NCBI RefSeq assembly: GCF_011762045.1
Contig: NZ_JAASQS010000009.1
Span: 1-64,000, forward strand
Source: Rhizomicrobium electricum
GTDB lineage: Bacteria; Pseudomonadota; Alphaproteobacteria; Micropepsales; Micropepsaceae
DNA: 64,000 nt
Reading direction: 5' to 3'
Shown here: positions 54,481 to 62,753 of the stretch, piece after piece
Numbering within the stretch: the stretch's first letter is position 1
Layout: every line of letters begins with the position of its first letter
Made by a program: the position numbers and the translations under genes
Notes under the pieces: model-generated
The model's input: the letters and a program-made list of their open reading frames with translations, nothing else
What the model was told of the DNA's origin: nothing
Database searches by the model: none

Positions 54481-55287
54481 ATGTCGACCCGGTTCGTCGC
54501 AACCATGATCGTCGCGTTATGCCTGCCGGTCGCCGCGGTCAGCGCTGGTACGGTAACACCCGTCGGTGCGGAGCAGTGTGCCGCGATGAAGGCGCATCAT
54601 GTGCTCAATGCCGGCGCGCCGGTCGGGTGCGAGCGGCTGGCCGTCGTGCGGTTTTCCTATCTCGACTTCGACGGGCGCACCCACGACGACGGGGCCGTCG
54701 TCGCGCTCGATGCCGTGGTACCGTATGTAGAACGTATTTTCGCGACCCTTTACGAGCGTCATTTCCCGATCGCCAAGGCGCAGCCGATGGACGATTTCGA
54801 GGGCGACGACGCGCGCGCGATGGAGGCCGACAACACGTCCTCTTTCAATCATCGCACGGTGGCGGGCAGCGAACGTCTGTCGCTTCATGCCTATGGGGCA
54901 GCCATCGACCTCAATCCCATCGAAAACCCTTACCTCACGCGCAATAGCGTGACCGTGACGGTGGCGCCGCCGCAAGGCATCGCGTTTCTCAATCGCCGTG
55001 AGGATCGTCCCGGCAAACCGGAGCGGGCGGGGTTGGCCGAAGCCGTGGTCGGCGTGTTTTCTGACAACGGTTTCCTATATTGGGGCGGCGACTGGGACGA
55101 TCCTATCGACTACCAACATTTCGATATCGGCCGCTCTTTGGCTCAACGTCTTGCCGCCCTGCCGCCGGATCAGGCACGGCTCGCATTCGCATCTGCAGTG
55201 AGCGCATACCGGGAGTGCATTGCCCGGAACTCAGACAAGTTGCCTGGCAAACGCAGGCAAACCTGCCTCACGGCCCCGCGGAATTAA
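54481..55287 (+). CDS. Secreted M15-family D,D- or L,D-peptidase-like protein
   Basis: This 268-residue protein has a signal peptide (about residues 1-22, ending AAVSAG) and an M15-type metallopeptidase domain. The zinc ligands are in SLHAYGAAIDLNP (His and Asp) and DYQHFDI (His), with GGDWDD nearby, as in VanY/L-alanyl-D-glutamate peptidases of the M15_4 type. It likely trims peptidoglycan peptides. GAGGGAGAG precedes ATG 54481; the gene follows lpxD by 37 bases and may be co-transcribed with it. Confidence 0.82.
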   Translation: MSTRFVATMIVALCLPVAAVSAGTVTPVGAEQCAAMKAHHVLNAGAPVGCERLAVVRFSYLDFDGRTHDDGAVVALDAVVPYVERIFATLYERHFPIAKAQPMDDFEGDDARAMEADNTSSFNHRTVAGSERLSLHAYGAAIDLNPIENPYLTRNSVTVTVAPPQGIAFLNRREDRPGKPERAGLAEAVVGVFSDNGFLYWGGDWDDPIDYQHFDIGRSLAQRLAALPPDQARLAFASAVSAYRECIARNSDKLPGKRRQTCLTAPRN

Positions 55288-55404
55288 CGCTTTGCCGCCG
55301 GATTGCCGCAATCGGGGTGGTTCTGCCTCGATATCTCCCATCTTTTGATACGCCACTGCCAAAAGCGCCCCCTATGTCGGACGTGTCGAATGAATGAGGC
55401 CGAT

Positions 55405-55635
55405 ATGCACGACCAGAACCAACGCACCACAGCTCGGGCACGCGGAACGCTGCTCGGCGCGGCACTGGTGGCGTTCGGCGTGATCGCCTTCAGCGCCTAC
55501 AGCTTTGCCGCGGGCGGCGACCAGCCGAGCCCGTTGCCGGCGCAGCAAACCTCCAGCAGCGTCATCCGCACGACGCCCGACAACGCCGGCCAGCCCGATA
55601 TGCCGCCGCCGGTGGAGCCCTCCAAGACGGAATAG
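55405..55635 (+). CDS. Small single-pass membrane protein
   Basis: This 76-residue protein has an Arg/Gln-rich N-terminus (residues 1-16), a hydrophobic segment (about 18-38, LLGAALVAFGVIAFSAYSFAA) and a Pro/Ser/Thr-rich tail, suggesting an anchored periplasmic tail. ATG 55405 is preceded by GAGG; the upstream in-frame ATG at 55390 is less well placed. An intrinsic terminator follows. No family is recognised. Confidence 0.55.
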   Translation: MHDQNQRTTARARGTLLGAALVAFGVIAFSAYSFAAGGDQPSPLPAQQTSSSVIRTTPDNAGQPDMPPPVEPSKTE

Positions 55636-55660
55636 CGGGTACGCAGCTTTACAAACGCCA

Positions 55661-55693
55661 ACGGGCGGTCCTTGCGGGCCGCCCGTTTTTGTT
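55661..55693 (+). terminator. Intrinsic terminator after the small membrane protein gene
   Basis: ACGGGCGGTCC (from 55661) and GGGCCGCCCGT (to 55686) form a stem followed by TTTTTG, 26 bases after the stop. Confidence 0.85.
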
Positions 55694-55705
55694 TGCTGTT
55701 CTCAC

Positions 55706-55742
55706 AAAAATTTAGCCCCCGGACATTGCTGTCCGGGGGCCG
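55706..55742 (-). terminator. Intrinsic terminator after adhE
   Basis: GCCCCCGGAC (55715-55724) and GTCCGGGGGC (55731-55740) form a stem; on the minus strand a run of T follows (the AAAAA at about 55706-55710), 42 bases past the adhE stop. Confidence 0.85.
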
Positions 55743-55783
55743 GTCCGCGTCCGTTTAGCGGGGGGGCTTGGACGCGAACAAGA

Positions 55784-58441
55784 TTAAGCGCGAACCAGGT
55801 TCACGACCGTGGTGTCGATGTCCTCGGTGGTGTCGTGGTCGTAGGTGTCGACGTACGGACGGCCGTAGTAGCTGTCGAGCAGGATCTGCTTCAGTTCGCT
55901 CATCAGCGGGAAGCGCGGATTGGCGCCCGTGCACTGATCGTCGAACGCCTTGACCGCGATCTCGTCGAGCTGCGCCAGGAAGTCGGCCTCGGCAACGCCC
56001 GCCGCCTGGATCGAGGCGGGGATGTCGAGTTCCTTCTTCAGGCCTTCCAGCCAGGCGATCAGGTTGTTGACCTTGTCGCCGGTGCGCGCGCCGCCGAGAC
56101 CGAGATGATCGGCGATCTGGGCGTAACGGGCGCGGGCCTTCGGGCGGTCGTACTGGCTGAACGCCGTCTGCTTCACCGGATTGTCATTAGCGTTGTAGCG
56201 GATGACGTTGCAGATCAGGAGCGCATTGGCGAGGCCGTGCGGGATGTGGAACGCCGCGCCGATCTTGTGCGCCATCGAGTGGCAGACGCCGAGGAAGGCG
56301 TTGGCGAAGGCGATACCGGCGATCGTCGCGCCGTTATGCACCTTCTCGCGCGCCAGCGCGTTCTTGGCGCCTTCCTTATACGAAGCCGGAAGGTATTCCT
56401 TCAGCAGCTTCAGCGCCTGCAACGCCTGGGCATCCGAGAACTCGTTGGCCAGCACCGAGACGTAGGCTTCGGTTGCGTGCGTCACCGCGTCGATGCCGCC
56501 GAACGCCGTCAGCGACTTCGGCAGGTTCATGACGAGGTTGGCGTCGATGATCGCCATGGTCGGCATCAGCTCGTAGTCGGCGAGCGGATACTTCATGCCG
56601 GTGGCGTCGTCGGTCACGACCGCGAACGGAGTGACTTCCGAGCCCGTGCCCGAAGTCGTCGGGATGGCGATGAAGTCGGCCTTGATGCCCATCTTGGGGA
56701 ACTTGTAGATGCGCTTGCGGATGTCCATGAAACGCAGCGCCAAGTCCTCGAAATGGACTTCCGGGTGCTCGTACATGACCCAGATGATCTTGGCCGCATC
56801 CATCGGCGAACCGCCGCCGAGCGCGATGATGACGTCCGGCTGGAAGCCGTTGGCCTTCTCGACGCCCTTGCGCACGATCGACAGCGTCGGATCGGCTTCG
56901 ACTTCGTAGAACACGTCCACGTCGAGCCCCTGGTTCTTCACCAGCTTCACCAGCTCGTCGGTATAGCCGTTGGCGAACAGGAAGTGGTCGGTGACGATCA
57001 GCGCCTTCTTCTTGCCGGCGAGTTCCTTGAGCGCTTCGTTACACGCGCCGCGACGGAAATAGACGGATTTCGGAACCTTGTGCCAGAGCATGTTTTCTTC
57101 GCGCTTCGCGACGACTTTGCGGTTGATGAGGTGTTTCGGACCGACGTTCTCGGAGATCGAGTTGCCGCCCCAAGAGCCGCAGCCGAGGGTCAGCGACGGC
57201 GCCATGCTGAAGTTGTAGAGGTCGCCGATGCCGCCGTGCGAGGAGGGCATGTTGACCAGGATGCGGGCCGTCTTCATTTTGGCGCCGAAGGCGCTGACGC
57301 GCTCGGGCCGGCGATCCTGATCCGTGTACAGAACGCTGGTGTGGCCGATGCCGCCGAGCGCCACCAATTCCGCCGCCGCATCGAGCGCGGCCGCGAAGTC
57401 CTTGCGGCGATAGAGGGCGAGGGTCGGCGACAGCTTTTCCTGCGCGAAGGCTTCGGTTTCGTTGGTCTCTTCGACTTCGCCGATCAACACCTTGGTATTC
57501 GGCGGAACCGTGATGCCCGCCATCGCGGCGATCTTAGCCGCCGACTGGCCGACCACGTTCGGGCACAGATGGCCATTCGGGAACACCGTCTCGCGCACCA
57601 TGCCGACTTCGTTGCCCGACAGTATGTAGCCGCCGTGGCTGGCGAAGCGCTCGCGCACCGCGTCGTAGACACTATCGACCACGACCACCGCCTGCTCGGA
57701 GGCGCAGATCATGCCGTTGTCGAACGTCTTCGACATCAGAATGGACGCGACCGCACGCTTGATATCGGCGTATTCGTCGATCACCACCGGCGCGTTGCCG
57801 GCGCCGACACCGATCGCGGGCTTGCCCGAGGAATAGGCCGCCTTGACCATGCCGGGACCGCCGGTCGCCAGGATCATGGCGATGCCGGGGTGGCGCATCA
57901 GCGCGTTCGACAATTCGATCGAGGGTTCGTCGATCCAGCCGATGATGCTTTCCGGCGCACCGGCGGCGACCGCCGCATCGAGCACCAGCTTGGCCGCTGC
58001 GACCGTCGACTTCTTGGCGCGCGGATGGGGGCTGAACACGATGCCGTTGCGGGTCTTCAGCGAGATCAGCGACTTGAAGATCGTGGTCGACGTCGGGTTG
58101 GTCGTGGGGACGATACCGCAGATCGTACCGATCGGTTCGGCAATCGTGATGGTGCCGCCGACGTCGTCGTTCTCGAGCACGCCGCAGGTCTGTTCGTCCT
58201 TGTACTTGTTGTAGATGTACTCCGACGCAAAGTGGTTCTTGATGACCTTGTCTTCCACGACGCCCATGCCGGTTTCCTCGGCCGCCATCATGGCGAGCGA
58301 GATTCGCGCCTCGGTGGCGGCGAAAGCGGCGGCCCGGAAGATCAGGTCAACCTTCTCCTGCGAAAAGCTTGCGAACTCCGCCTGCGCGGCGTTCACGCGC
58401 GCAACCAAGGCGTCCAGTTCGGGCAGGCTTGCTACAGACAT
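55784..58441 (-). CDS. adhE: Bifunctional acetaldehyde-CoA/alcohol dehydrogenase AdhE
   Basis: This 885-residue protein fuses an N-terminal acetylating aldehyde dehydrogenase (about residues 1-440, catalytic Cys in FDNGMICASEQ) to a C-terminal iron-dependent alcohol dehydrogenase (about 450-885; GGGSPMDAAK and the iron-site histidines in THATEAYVS, GVCHSMAHKIG and HGLANALL). It converts acetyl-CoA to ethanol and regenerates NAD+ under oxygen limitation. AGAGGAAG precedes ATG 58441. A terminator follows. AdhE is uncommon in strictly aerobic alphaproteobacteria. Confidence 0.95.
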   Translation of the reverse strand: MSVASLPELDALVARVNAAQAEFASFSQEKVDLIFRAAAFAATEARISLAMMAAEETGMGVVEDKVIKNHFASEYIYNKYKDEQTCGVLENDDVGGTITIAEPIGTICGIVPTTNPTSTTIFKSLISLKTRNGIVFSPHPRAKKSTVAAAKLVLDAAVAAGAPESIIGWIDEPSIELSNALMRHPGIAMILATGGPGMVKAAYSSGKPAIGVGAGNAPVVIDEYADIKRAVASILMSKTFDNGMICASEQAVVVVDSVYDAVRERFASHGGYILSGNEVGMVRETVFPNGHLCPNVVGQSAAKIAAMAGITVPPNTKVLIGEVEETNETEAFAQEKLSPTLALYRRKDFAAALDAAAELVALGGIGHTSVLYTDQDRRPERVSAFGAKMKTARILVNMPSSHGGIGDLYNFSMAPSLTLGCGSWGGNSISENVGPKHLINRKVVAKREENMLWHKVPKSVYFRRGACNEALKELAGKKKALIVTDHFLFANGYTDELVKLVKNQGLDVDVFYEVEADPTLSIVRKGVEKANGFQPDVIIALGGGSPMDAAKIIWVMYEHPEVHFEDLALRFMDIRKRIYKFPKMGIKADFIAIPTTSGTGSEVTPFAVVTDDATGMKYPLADYELMPTMAIIDANLVMNLPKSLTAFGGIDAVTHATEAYVSVLANEFSDAQALQALKLLKEYLPASYKEGAKNALAREKVHNGATIAGIAFANAFLGVCHSMAHKIGAAFHIPHGLANALLICNVIRYNANDNPVKQTAFSQYDRPKARARYAQIADHLGLGGARTGDKVNNLIAWLEGLKKELDIPASIQAAGVAEADFLAQLDEIAVKAFDDQCTGANPRFPLMSELKQILLDSYYGRPYVDTYDHDTTEDIDTTVVNLVRA

Positions 58442-58758
58442 TTTTCTTCCTCTTTTCTCTCTTTCCTTCTGATGCTCACGATATAAGTGTTGGCTGTGCA
58501 TCTAATTAGGCAAAGAGGCATGACGAATACGCACATGCGGCAACCTGTCTGTCATGGTCGGTAACATCAATCCGTATTGCCACGGAGGCGCCGCATTTTT
58601 TCTGCCCTCCGTTACGGCAAAATGTGCATCCTGAATCCTCTTTTGGCGTACTTTTCGGCAATTTCACGAACTTCACGTCTGCGTGTCCCGCATTGACGCA
58701 ACGCACGCGCGAAACGATCCTCGCCTCGAAATAATCGGCAACAGACGGGGAGGATTCC
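58442..58758. promoter_or_regulatory. Divergent promoter region adhE/ridA-like gene
   Basis: This 317-base gap between divergent genes likely holds the anaerobically regulated adhE promoter. I looked for an FNR-type TTGAT-N4-ATCAA dyad and did not find a good one. A TTTTCTGCCCTCC segment at about 58596 matches the arms of family D repeats and lies in a weak hairpin (GCATTTT with AAAATGTGC). Confidence 0.35.
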
Positions 58759-59235
58759 ATGAAGGCAATTGTGTCGGCGGCGGTCGCATTTGCGGCCATG
58801 ATTCTGGCAGCAGGAGCGGGTGCGCGCGATGACGCCAAAGTCGTACCGAATGGGCAGCTGCCGCAGTGGCGCCAGCACTGGGGCTACAGCGATGCCATCG
58901 TGACGGGCGACACGATTTATCTGGCAGGCGTCGTTGCGGATACGAAGGACGGCGATCCGAATCTTGAAGCGGCCTACACGCGCGCCTTCGAACGGATCGG
59001 CGAGATCCTCGCCAAGGCCGGTGCGTCGTGGGACGACGTGGTGGAGATCACCAGCTACCACACCGACGTGAAGGCGCAGATGGAGCCGATGATCGCCGTG
59101 AAGAACCGCTATGTCCGTGCGCCGTTTCCAGCCTGGACGGCGATCCAGGTGGTGCGCCTGATCCCCGACCGAGGCATCACCGAAATCCGCATCACGGCCA
59201 AACTTCCGGCCCGCATTCAGGCTTTACATCAATAA
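58759..59235 (+). CDS. Exported RidA-family protein with a substituted key arginine
   Basis: This 158-residue protein has a signal peptide (about residues 1-22, ending AGAGA) followed by a RidA/YjgF domain (TIYLAGVVADTKDGDPNLEAAYTRAFERIGEIL, VVEITSYHTDVK, then RITAKL). Classical RidA, a cytosolic imine deaminase, needs an Arg in the PAR motif before the last strand; this protein has FPAWTAI instead. The missing arginine and the export signal argue for a different role, perhaps ligand binding outside the cytoplasm. Confidence 0.8.
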   Translation: MKAIVSAAVAFAAMILAAGAGARDDAKVVPNGQLPQWRQHWGYSDAIVTGDTIYLAGVVADTKDGDPNLEAAYTRAFERIGEILAKAGASWDDVVEITSYHTDVKAQMEPMIAVKNRYVRAPFPAWTAIQVVRLIPDRGITEIRITAKLPARIQALHQ

Positions 59236-59647
59236 AACGGAGCGAAAACCAAAGTCAGTTCAAACAGGTTCAGACTAGTTTCGAATGCTTCAATTCTGCA
59301 GCAGAATGAAACCTGAGTTGTACTGCGCGATATCTGGACTTCGACTCGGTGCGGAGGCAAACTCGCCTCGCCTTGAAGCTGGCGACCGTCTCCAATTCTA
59401 GGATTGGACTTTCGGAGGAGGCATCAAGCGTTAGCGGAACGGACCTGCTGCAACCCAGGGGGCGTTCCACTACGGCTCGCGGGACTTGGCCAGATCGGCT
59501 AAGTCCCGCAAGTATTTTGGGACACACCAAATCTGTACGAACTCGTGCGCGACCCGCCGATACCGTACGGCTTGCCACAAAACTCACCCAAACTGGCGCA
59601 CTTTGGCGAAGGATGCGGCTTATCACCCACACGAGCGAGGGGTGATT
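59236..59647. other. 412-base gap with two hairpins, no gene
   Basis: No convincing coding frame is seen. TCCAAT and ATTGGA form a short dyad at 59391-59408. GCGGGACTTGGCC and GGCTAAGTCCCGC form a strong hairpin at 59479-59509 followed by AAGTATTTT, which may be a terminator or attenuator. The stretch is AT-richer than the neighbouring genes. A structured leader or small RNA ahead of the glycosyltransferase gene is possible. Confidence 0.45.
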
Positions 59648-60412
59648 ATGACGGATCTGCGGTCGGTGAAGCTCTATGTGGCGACCCCCTGTTACGGCGG
59701 GATGGTCACGCAACGGTACATGCAATGCACATGCGCGCTGCTGATACAAACTGCGGCCCGCGGCATCAGCGTGCAGCTCGAACTTCTGGGGCGGGAGTCG
59801 CTCATTACCCGCGGGCGCAACGCGCTGGTGGCGACGTTCCTCGACGATCCCGACGCGACGCACTTGATCTTCGTCGATGCGGATATCGGCTTCGAGCCGG
59901 CTCAGGTGATCCGCATGCTCGAATTCGATCAAGACGTCACGGCCGGCATGTATCCGTTGAAGGAGATCACCTGGGACGCGGCCGCCATCGCGCGTGTCCG
60001 TCATGGCGAACCTTTGGAACATGCCTTCCTGCGGTTTGTCGGCGTCGCCTGCGAGGGGCGTGACCGGGAGGAAGAAGACGGATTTGTCACCGCGACCTAT
60101 GCCGGTGCCGGGTTCCTGATGATCAAGCGGGCCGTATTCGAGAAGCTGAAGGCCAGCTATCCCTATTTGCAATACAAGGCCGCGCACACGGCGGCGGTGC
60201 CGACCCTGAGCCCCAACCAGTTTGCCTTCTTCGATTGCGTCATCGATGCGGCCTCCGGCGAATACCTGAGCGAAGATTATGCCTTCTGCCAGCGCTGGCG
60301 GGCGATCGGCGGCAAGATCTGGCTCGATACCCAGAGCGTTCTCGCCCATGTCGGTCCGCACGAATTCGTCGGCTCGCCGCGCGGCCGCTATCCCGGCGCC
60401 ATGCCCGCCTAG
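59648..60412 (+). CDS. GT-A-fold glycosyltransferase-like protein
   Basis: This 254-residue protein has the nucleotide-sugar-binding pattern of GT-A enzymes: LYVATPCYGG near the N-terminus, RGRNALVATFLDDPDATHLIFVDADIGF with a DxD motif at about residues 77-79, and a C-terminal YLSEDYAFCQRWRAIGGKIWLD segment (acid/base and acceptor side). It resembles Anp1-like/GT62 or GT2 proteins. It is cytoplasmic, with no membrane segment. GAGGGG precedes ATG 59648; the in-frame upstream region is not coding-like. Donor and acceptor are unknown. Confidence 0.75.
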   Translation: MTDLRSVKLYVATPCYGGMVTQRYMQCTCALLIQTAARGISVQLELLGRESLITRGRNALVATFLDDPDATHLIFVDADIGFEPAQVIRMLEFDQDVTAGMYPLKEITWDAAAIARVRHGEPLEHAFLRFVGVACEGRDREEEDGFVTATYAGAGFLMIKRAVFEKLKASYPYLQYKAAHTAAVPTLSPNQFAFFDCVIDAASGEYLSEDYAFCQRWRAIGGKIWLDTQSVLAHVGPHEFVGSPRGRYPGAMPA

Positions 60413-60518
60413 CGGATGCGGCTTTGGTTTCGCCGGGGTTAACGCTACAAGGCAAATCCGAAATACCGGCTGAACCCGCTTTCAACGGGTGTCCGCGCAT
60501 ACTGGAGGGGATCGGATC

Positions 60519-60923
60519 ATGCAGGTGAAGCTGCTTCTGGTGGTTGCCTGCGCCTTGATCGACCCCGACGGCCGCGTGCTGATCGCACAGCGTCCCGAAG
60601 GCAAAGCGATGGGTGGGCTGTGGGAATTTCCGGGTGGCAAGATGGAGCCGGGCGAACGCCCGGAAGAGACCCTGATCCGCGAACTGTCCGAGGAGCTGGG
60701 GATCGACGTCAAGGAGCCATGCCTGGCGCCTTTCAGTTTTGCCTCGCACGCCTATCCCGATTTTCATCTCCTGATGCCGCTCTATGTCTGCCGCCGCTGG
60801 GAAGGTCTGCCGCAGGCCAAGGAACACATGGCCCTGAAATGGGTCTGGCCGAAGGACCTGAAGGACTATCCGATGCCGCCGGCCGACCTGCCGCTGGTGC
60901 CGATGCTCCGCGATCTGCTTTAG
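60519..60923 (+). CDS. mutT: MutT-type NUDIX 8-oxo-dGTP diphosphatase
   Basis: This 134-residue protein has the full NUDIX box GGKMEPGERPEETLIRELSEELGI and the MutT lead VACALIDPDGRVLIAQRPEGK, as in enzymes that hydrolyse 8-oxo-dGTP to keep oxidised guanine out of DNA. GGAGGGG lies eight bases ahead of ATG 60519. Its last 85 bases overlap the Flp pilin frame. A nearby BioC-like methyltransferase gene matches the usual order in related bacteria. Confidence 0.9.
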   Translation: MQVKLLLVVACALIDPDGRVLIAQRPEGKAMGGLWEFPGGKMEPGERPEETLIRELSEELGIDVKEPCLAPFSFASHAYPDFHLLMPLYVCRRWEGLPQAKEHMALKWVWPKDLKDYPMPPADLPLVPMLRDLL

Positions 60924-61063
60924 CCCGCTTCCGGCGCGACGCGAACGGCGCCACGGCGATCGAATACGCCATGGTGGCAGCCTGCATCGCCGCGGTGATC
61001 GTGGCGGCCGCGTCCAACGTAGGGCAGGGCGTGCTGGATTTGTTCAACCGGATCCACTTCTAG
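60839..61063 (+). CDS. Flp/Fap-type IVb pilin-like frame overlapping mutT
   Basis: The frame ends in ...RFRRDANGATAIEYAM followed by a hydrophobic helix AACIAAVIVAAASNVGQG. This is the Flp prepilin pattern: Gly cleavage site, then the ATAIEY motif (Glu at +5, Tyr at +6) and a membrane helix. No start codon exists close to the motif. The nearest in-frame ATG is 60839, inside mutT, giving 74 residues with a 40-residue odd leader, so this start is tentative. Real expression might need coupling to, or frameshifting from, mutT. Confidence 0.55.
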   Translation: MGLAEGPEGLSDAAGRPAAGADAPRSALARFRRDANGATAIEYAMVAACIAAVIVAAASNVGQGVLDLFNRIHF

Positions 61064-61130
61064 GCTCTTGGTTCCCGCCGGGGCAGAAAAGCCCTTGCGC
61101 TGCCGCCCGCCGCCGTTAAGTTCGCGGGCC

Positions 61131-62219
61131 ATGAGCACGCGCATCAAAACCGTCTATCGCGTCAAGGCGGAAGCCTCGACCATCGAAGCCCGCGCCCGCG
61201 GAATTTCCGTGGAGCAGAGTGTGGAAATGCCTCTCGAGCCGATCGACGATCCGTTCGTCATCAACGAGATCATCGGCAAGGTCGAGGAGATCAAGGACCT
61301 GGGGCTGGGCGAATACGAAGTCCGTTGCGCCCTGGCGTCGATCACCACCGGCTACGACGGCGGCCAGCTCATCAACATGATCCTCGGCAACACCTCGCTG
61401 CAGGACGGCATCAGCCTCGTCGACGCCGAGTTTCCGGCCGACATCGTGGAAGCCTTCGGCGGCCCGAATATCGGCCTGGAAGGCGTCCGGGCCCGCGTGA
61501 ACGCCAAAGGCGCACTGTCGGCGACCGCCCTGAAGCCGCAAGGCACCCCGCCGGCGACGCTGGCAAGGCTCGCCTACGACATCGCGCTCGGCGGCATCGA
61601 CTACATTAAGGACGACCACGGTATCGCCGACCAGACCTATTGCCCGTTCGAGGCACGGGTGCCGATGATCGCCGAGGCGGTCCAAAAGGCGGGCCAGAAG
61701 ACCGGGATCCCGACCCAATACCTGCCGAGCCTCAACGGCAATCTCGACAAGATGCGCAAACAGCTTGCGCTCGCCCGGTCGGTCGGTATCGAGGGCGTGC
61801 TGATCGCGCCGATGCTGTGCGGCTTCTCGACGTTCCAGACCCTGAAGAAAGAAAATCCCGATTTCCTGTTCATGACCCATCCGTCGATGGCGGGCGGGCC
61901 GATGGCGGCGGAATTCTTCTTCGGCAAGCTGATGCGGCTGTTGGGATCGGATGCGTCGGTGTTTTGCAACTACGGCGGCCGGTTCGGCTATGCGCCCGAG
62001 CGTTGCCGCCAGATTTCGGATTGGTGTCTGCAGGATGCCCCCGGCCTGAAGCCGTGCGTGCCGGTGCCGGCCGGCGGCATGGAACTGAAGCGCGTGCCCG
62101 AGTTGCTCGACTTCTTCGGCCGCGATGTGATGCTGCTCATTGGCGGCAGCCTGTTGGCCGCCAAGGAAAACATCACCAAGGAAGCCGAAGCCTTCTGCAA
62201 CGCCGTGCGGAACCGCTGA
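61131..62219 (+). CDS. RuBisCO-like protein (form IV)
   Basis: This 362-residue protein has the RuBisCO large-subunit fold: an N-terminal domain with ITTGYDGGQLINM and a TIM barrel. The carbamylated-lysine motif GxDFxKxDE of true RuBisCO reads GGIDYIKDDHG here, so Lys and the first Asp are kept but the catalytic Glu is His; loop 6 and the later active-site stretches are also changed. It therefore does not fix CO2. It resembles RuBisCO-like proteins that act on methylthioribulose phosphate or on isoapionate-type sugar acids. The adjacent cupin starts one base before its end, coupling the two. Confidence 0.85.
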   Translation: MSTRIKTVYRVKAEASTIEARARGISVEQSVEMPLEPIDDPFVINEIIGKVEEIKDLGLGEYEVRCALASITTGYDGGQLINMILGNTSLQDGISLVDAEFPADIVEAFGGPNIGLEGVRARVNAKGALSATALKPQGTPPATLARLAYDIALGGIDYIKDDHGIADQTYCPFEARVPMIAEAVQKAGQKTGIPTQYLPSLNGNLDKMRKQLALARSVGIEGVLIAPMLCGFSTFQTLKKENPDFLFMTHPSMAGGPMAAEFFFGKLMRLLGSDASVFCNYGGRFGYAPERCRQISDWCLQDAPGLKPCVPVPAGGMELKRVPELLDFFGRDVMLLIGGSLLAAKENITKEAEAFCNAVRNR

Positions 62220-62662
62220 TGACCGGACCCGTGCGCCGCTTTTCGAACTACCGCTGGGAAAACACCGACCTGCTTGCCTACAAGGAAGAGGGTTCGGCGC
62301 CGTTCAAGGCGATCACGCGCCAGACGCTGTTCCGCCATCCCGAATTGAAAGGCGAACTGCGCTATTTCGAAATGGCAGCCGGCGGCTATTCCACGCTGGA
62401 ACGCCACCAGCACGTCCACGCCGTGTTGATCTTGCGCGGCAAGGGCCAGTGCATGCTCGGCGGCGAGGTGTTTGATATCGGCGAAAACGATCTCGTCACC
62501 ATCGAGCCGATGACCTGGCACCAGTTCCGCGCCAATGCGGGCGAACCGATGGGTTTTCTCTGTATGGTCAACGTCGACCGCGACAAGCCGCAACTGCCGA
62601 CTGAAGGCGAACGGGATGAACTGGCGGAAGATCCGAAGGTAAAGGCGTTTTTCGGATTGTGA
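62219..62662 (+). CDS. Cupin protein, candidate methylthioxylulose-5-phosphate sulfurylase
   Basis: This 147-residue single-domain cupin has the metal-binding motif ERHQHVHAVLILRGKG (two His) and a second motif TIEPMTWHQFRAN (His). It overlaps the RuBisCO-like gene by one base (TGATG). In Rhodospirillum rubrum a RuBisCO-like isomerase and a cupin convert methylthioribulose-1-phosphate to methylthioxylulose-5-phosphate and then to deoxyxylulose phosphate with loss of methanethiol. The pair here fits that arrangement, but substrate identity is inferred from gene pairing. Confidence 0.75.
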   Translation: MTGPVRRFSNYRWENTDLLAYKEEGSAPFKAITRQTLFRHPELKGELRYFEMAAGGYSTLERHQHVHAVLILRGKGQCMLGGEVFDIGENDLVTIEPMTWHQFRANAGEPMGFLCMVNVDRDKPQLPTEGERDELAEDPKVKAFFGL

Positions 62663-62753
62663 AGTTGCGGGTTACGCGCAATTCACCTGTGGGTTGGGTT
62701 GTGGAGAGAATTTCGAGTTAGCTTCACTCCGACTGGTTGGGGTGAAGTAACGC

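Noticed and set aside
58442..58758. FNR-type operator upstream of adhE
   Set aside because: No TTGAT-N4-ATCAA-like dyad with acceptable match was found by eye.
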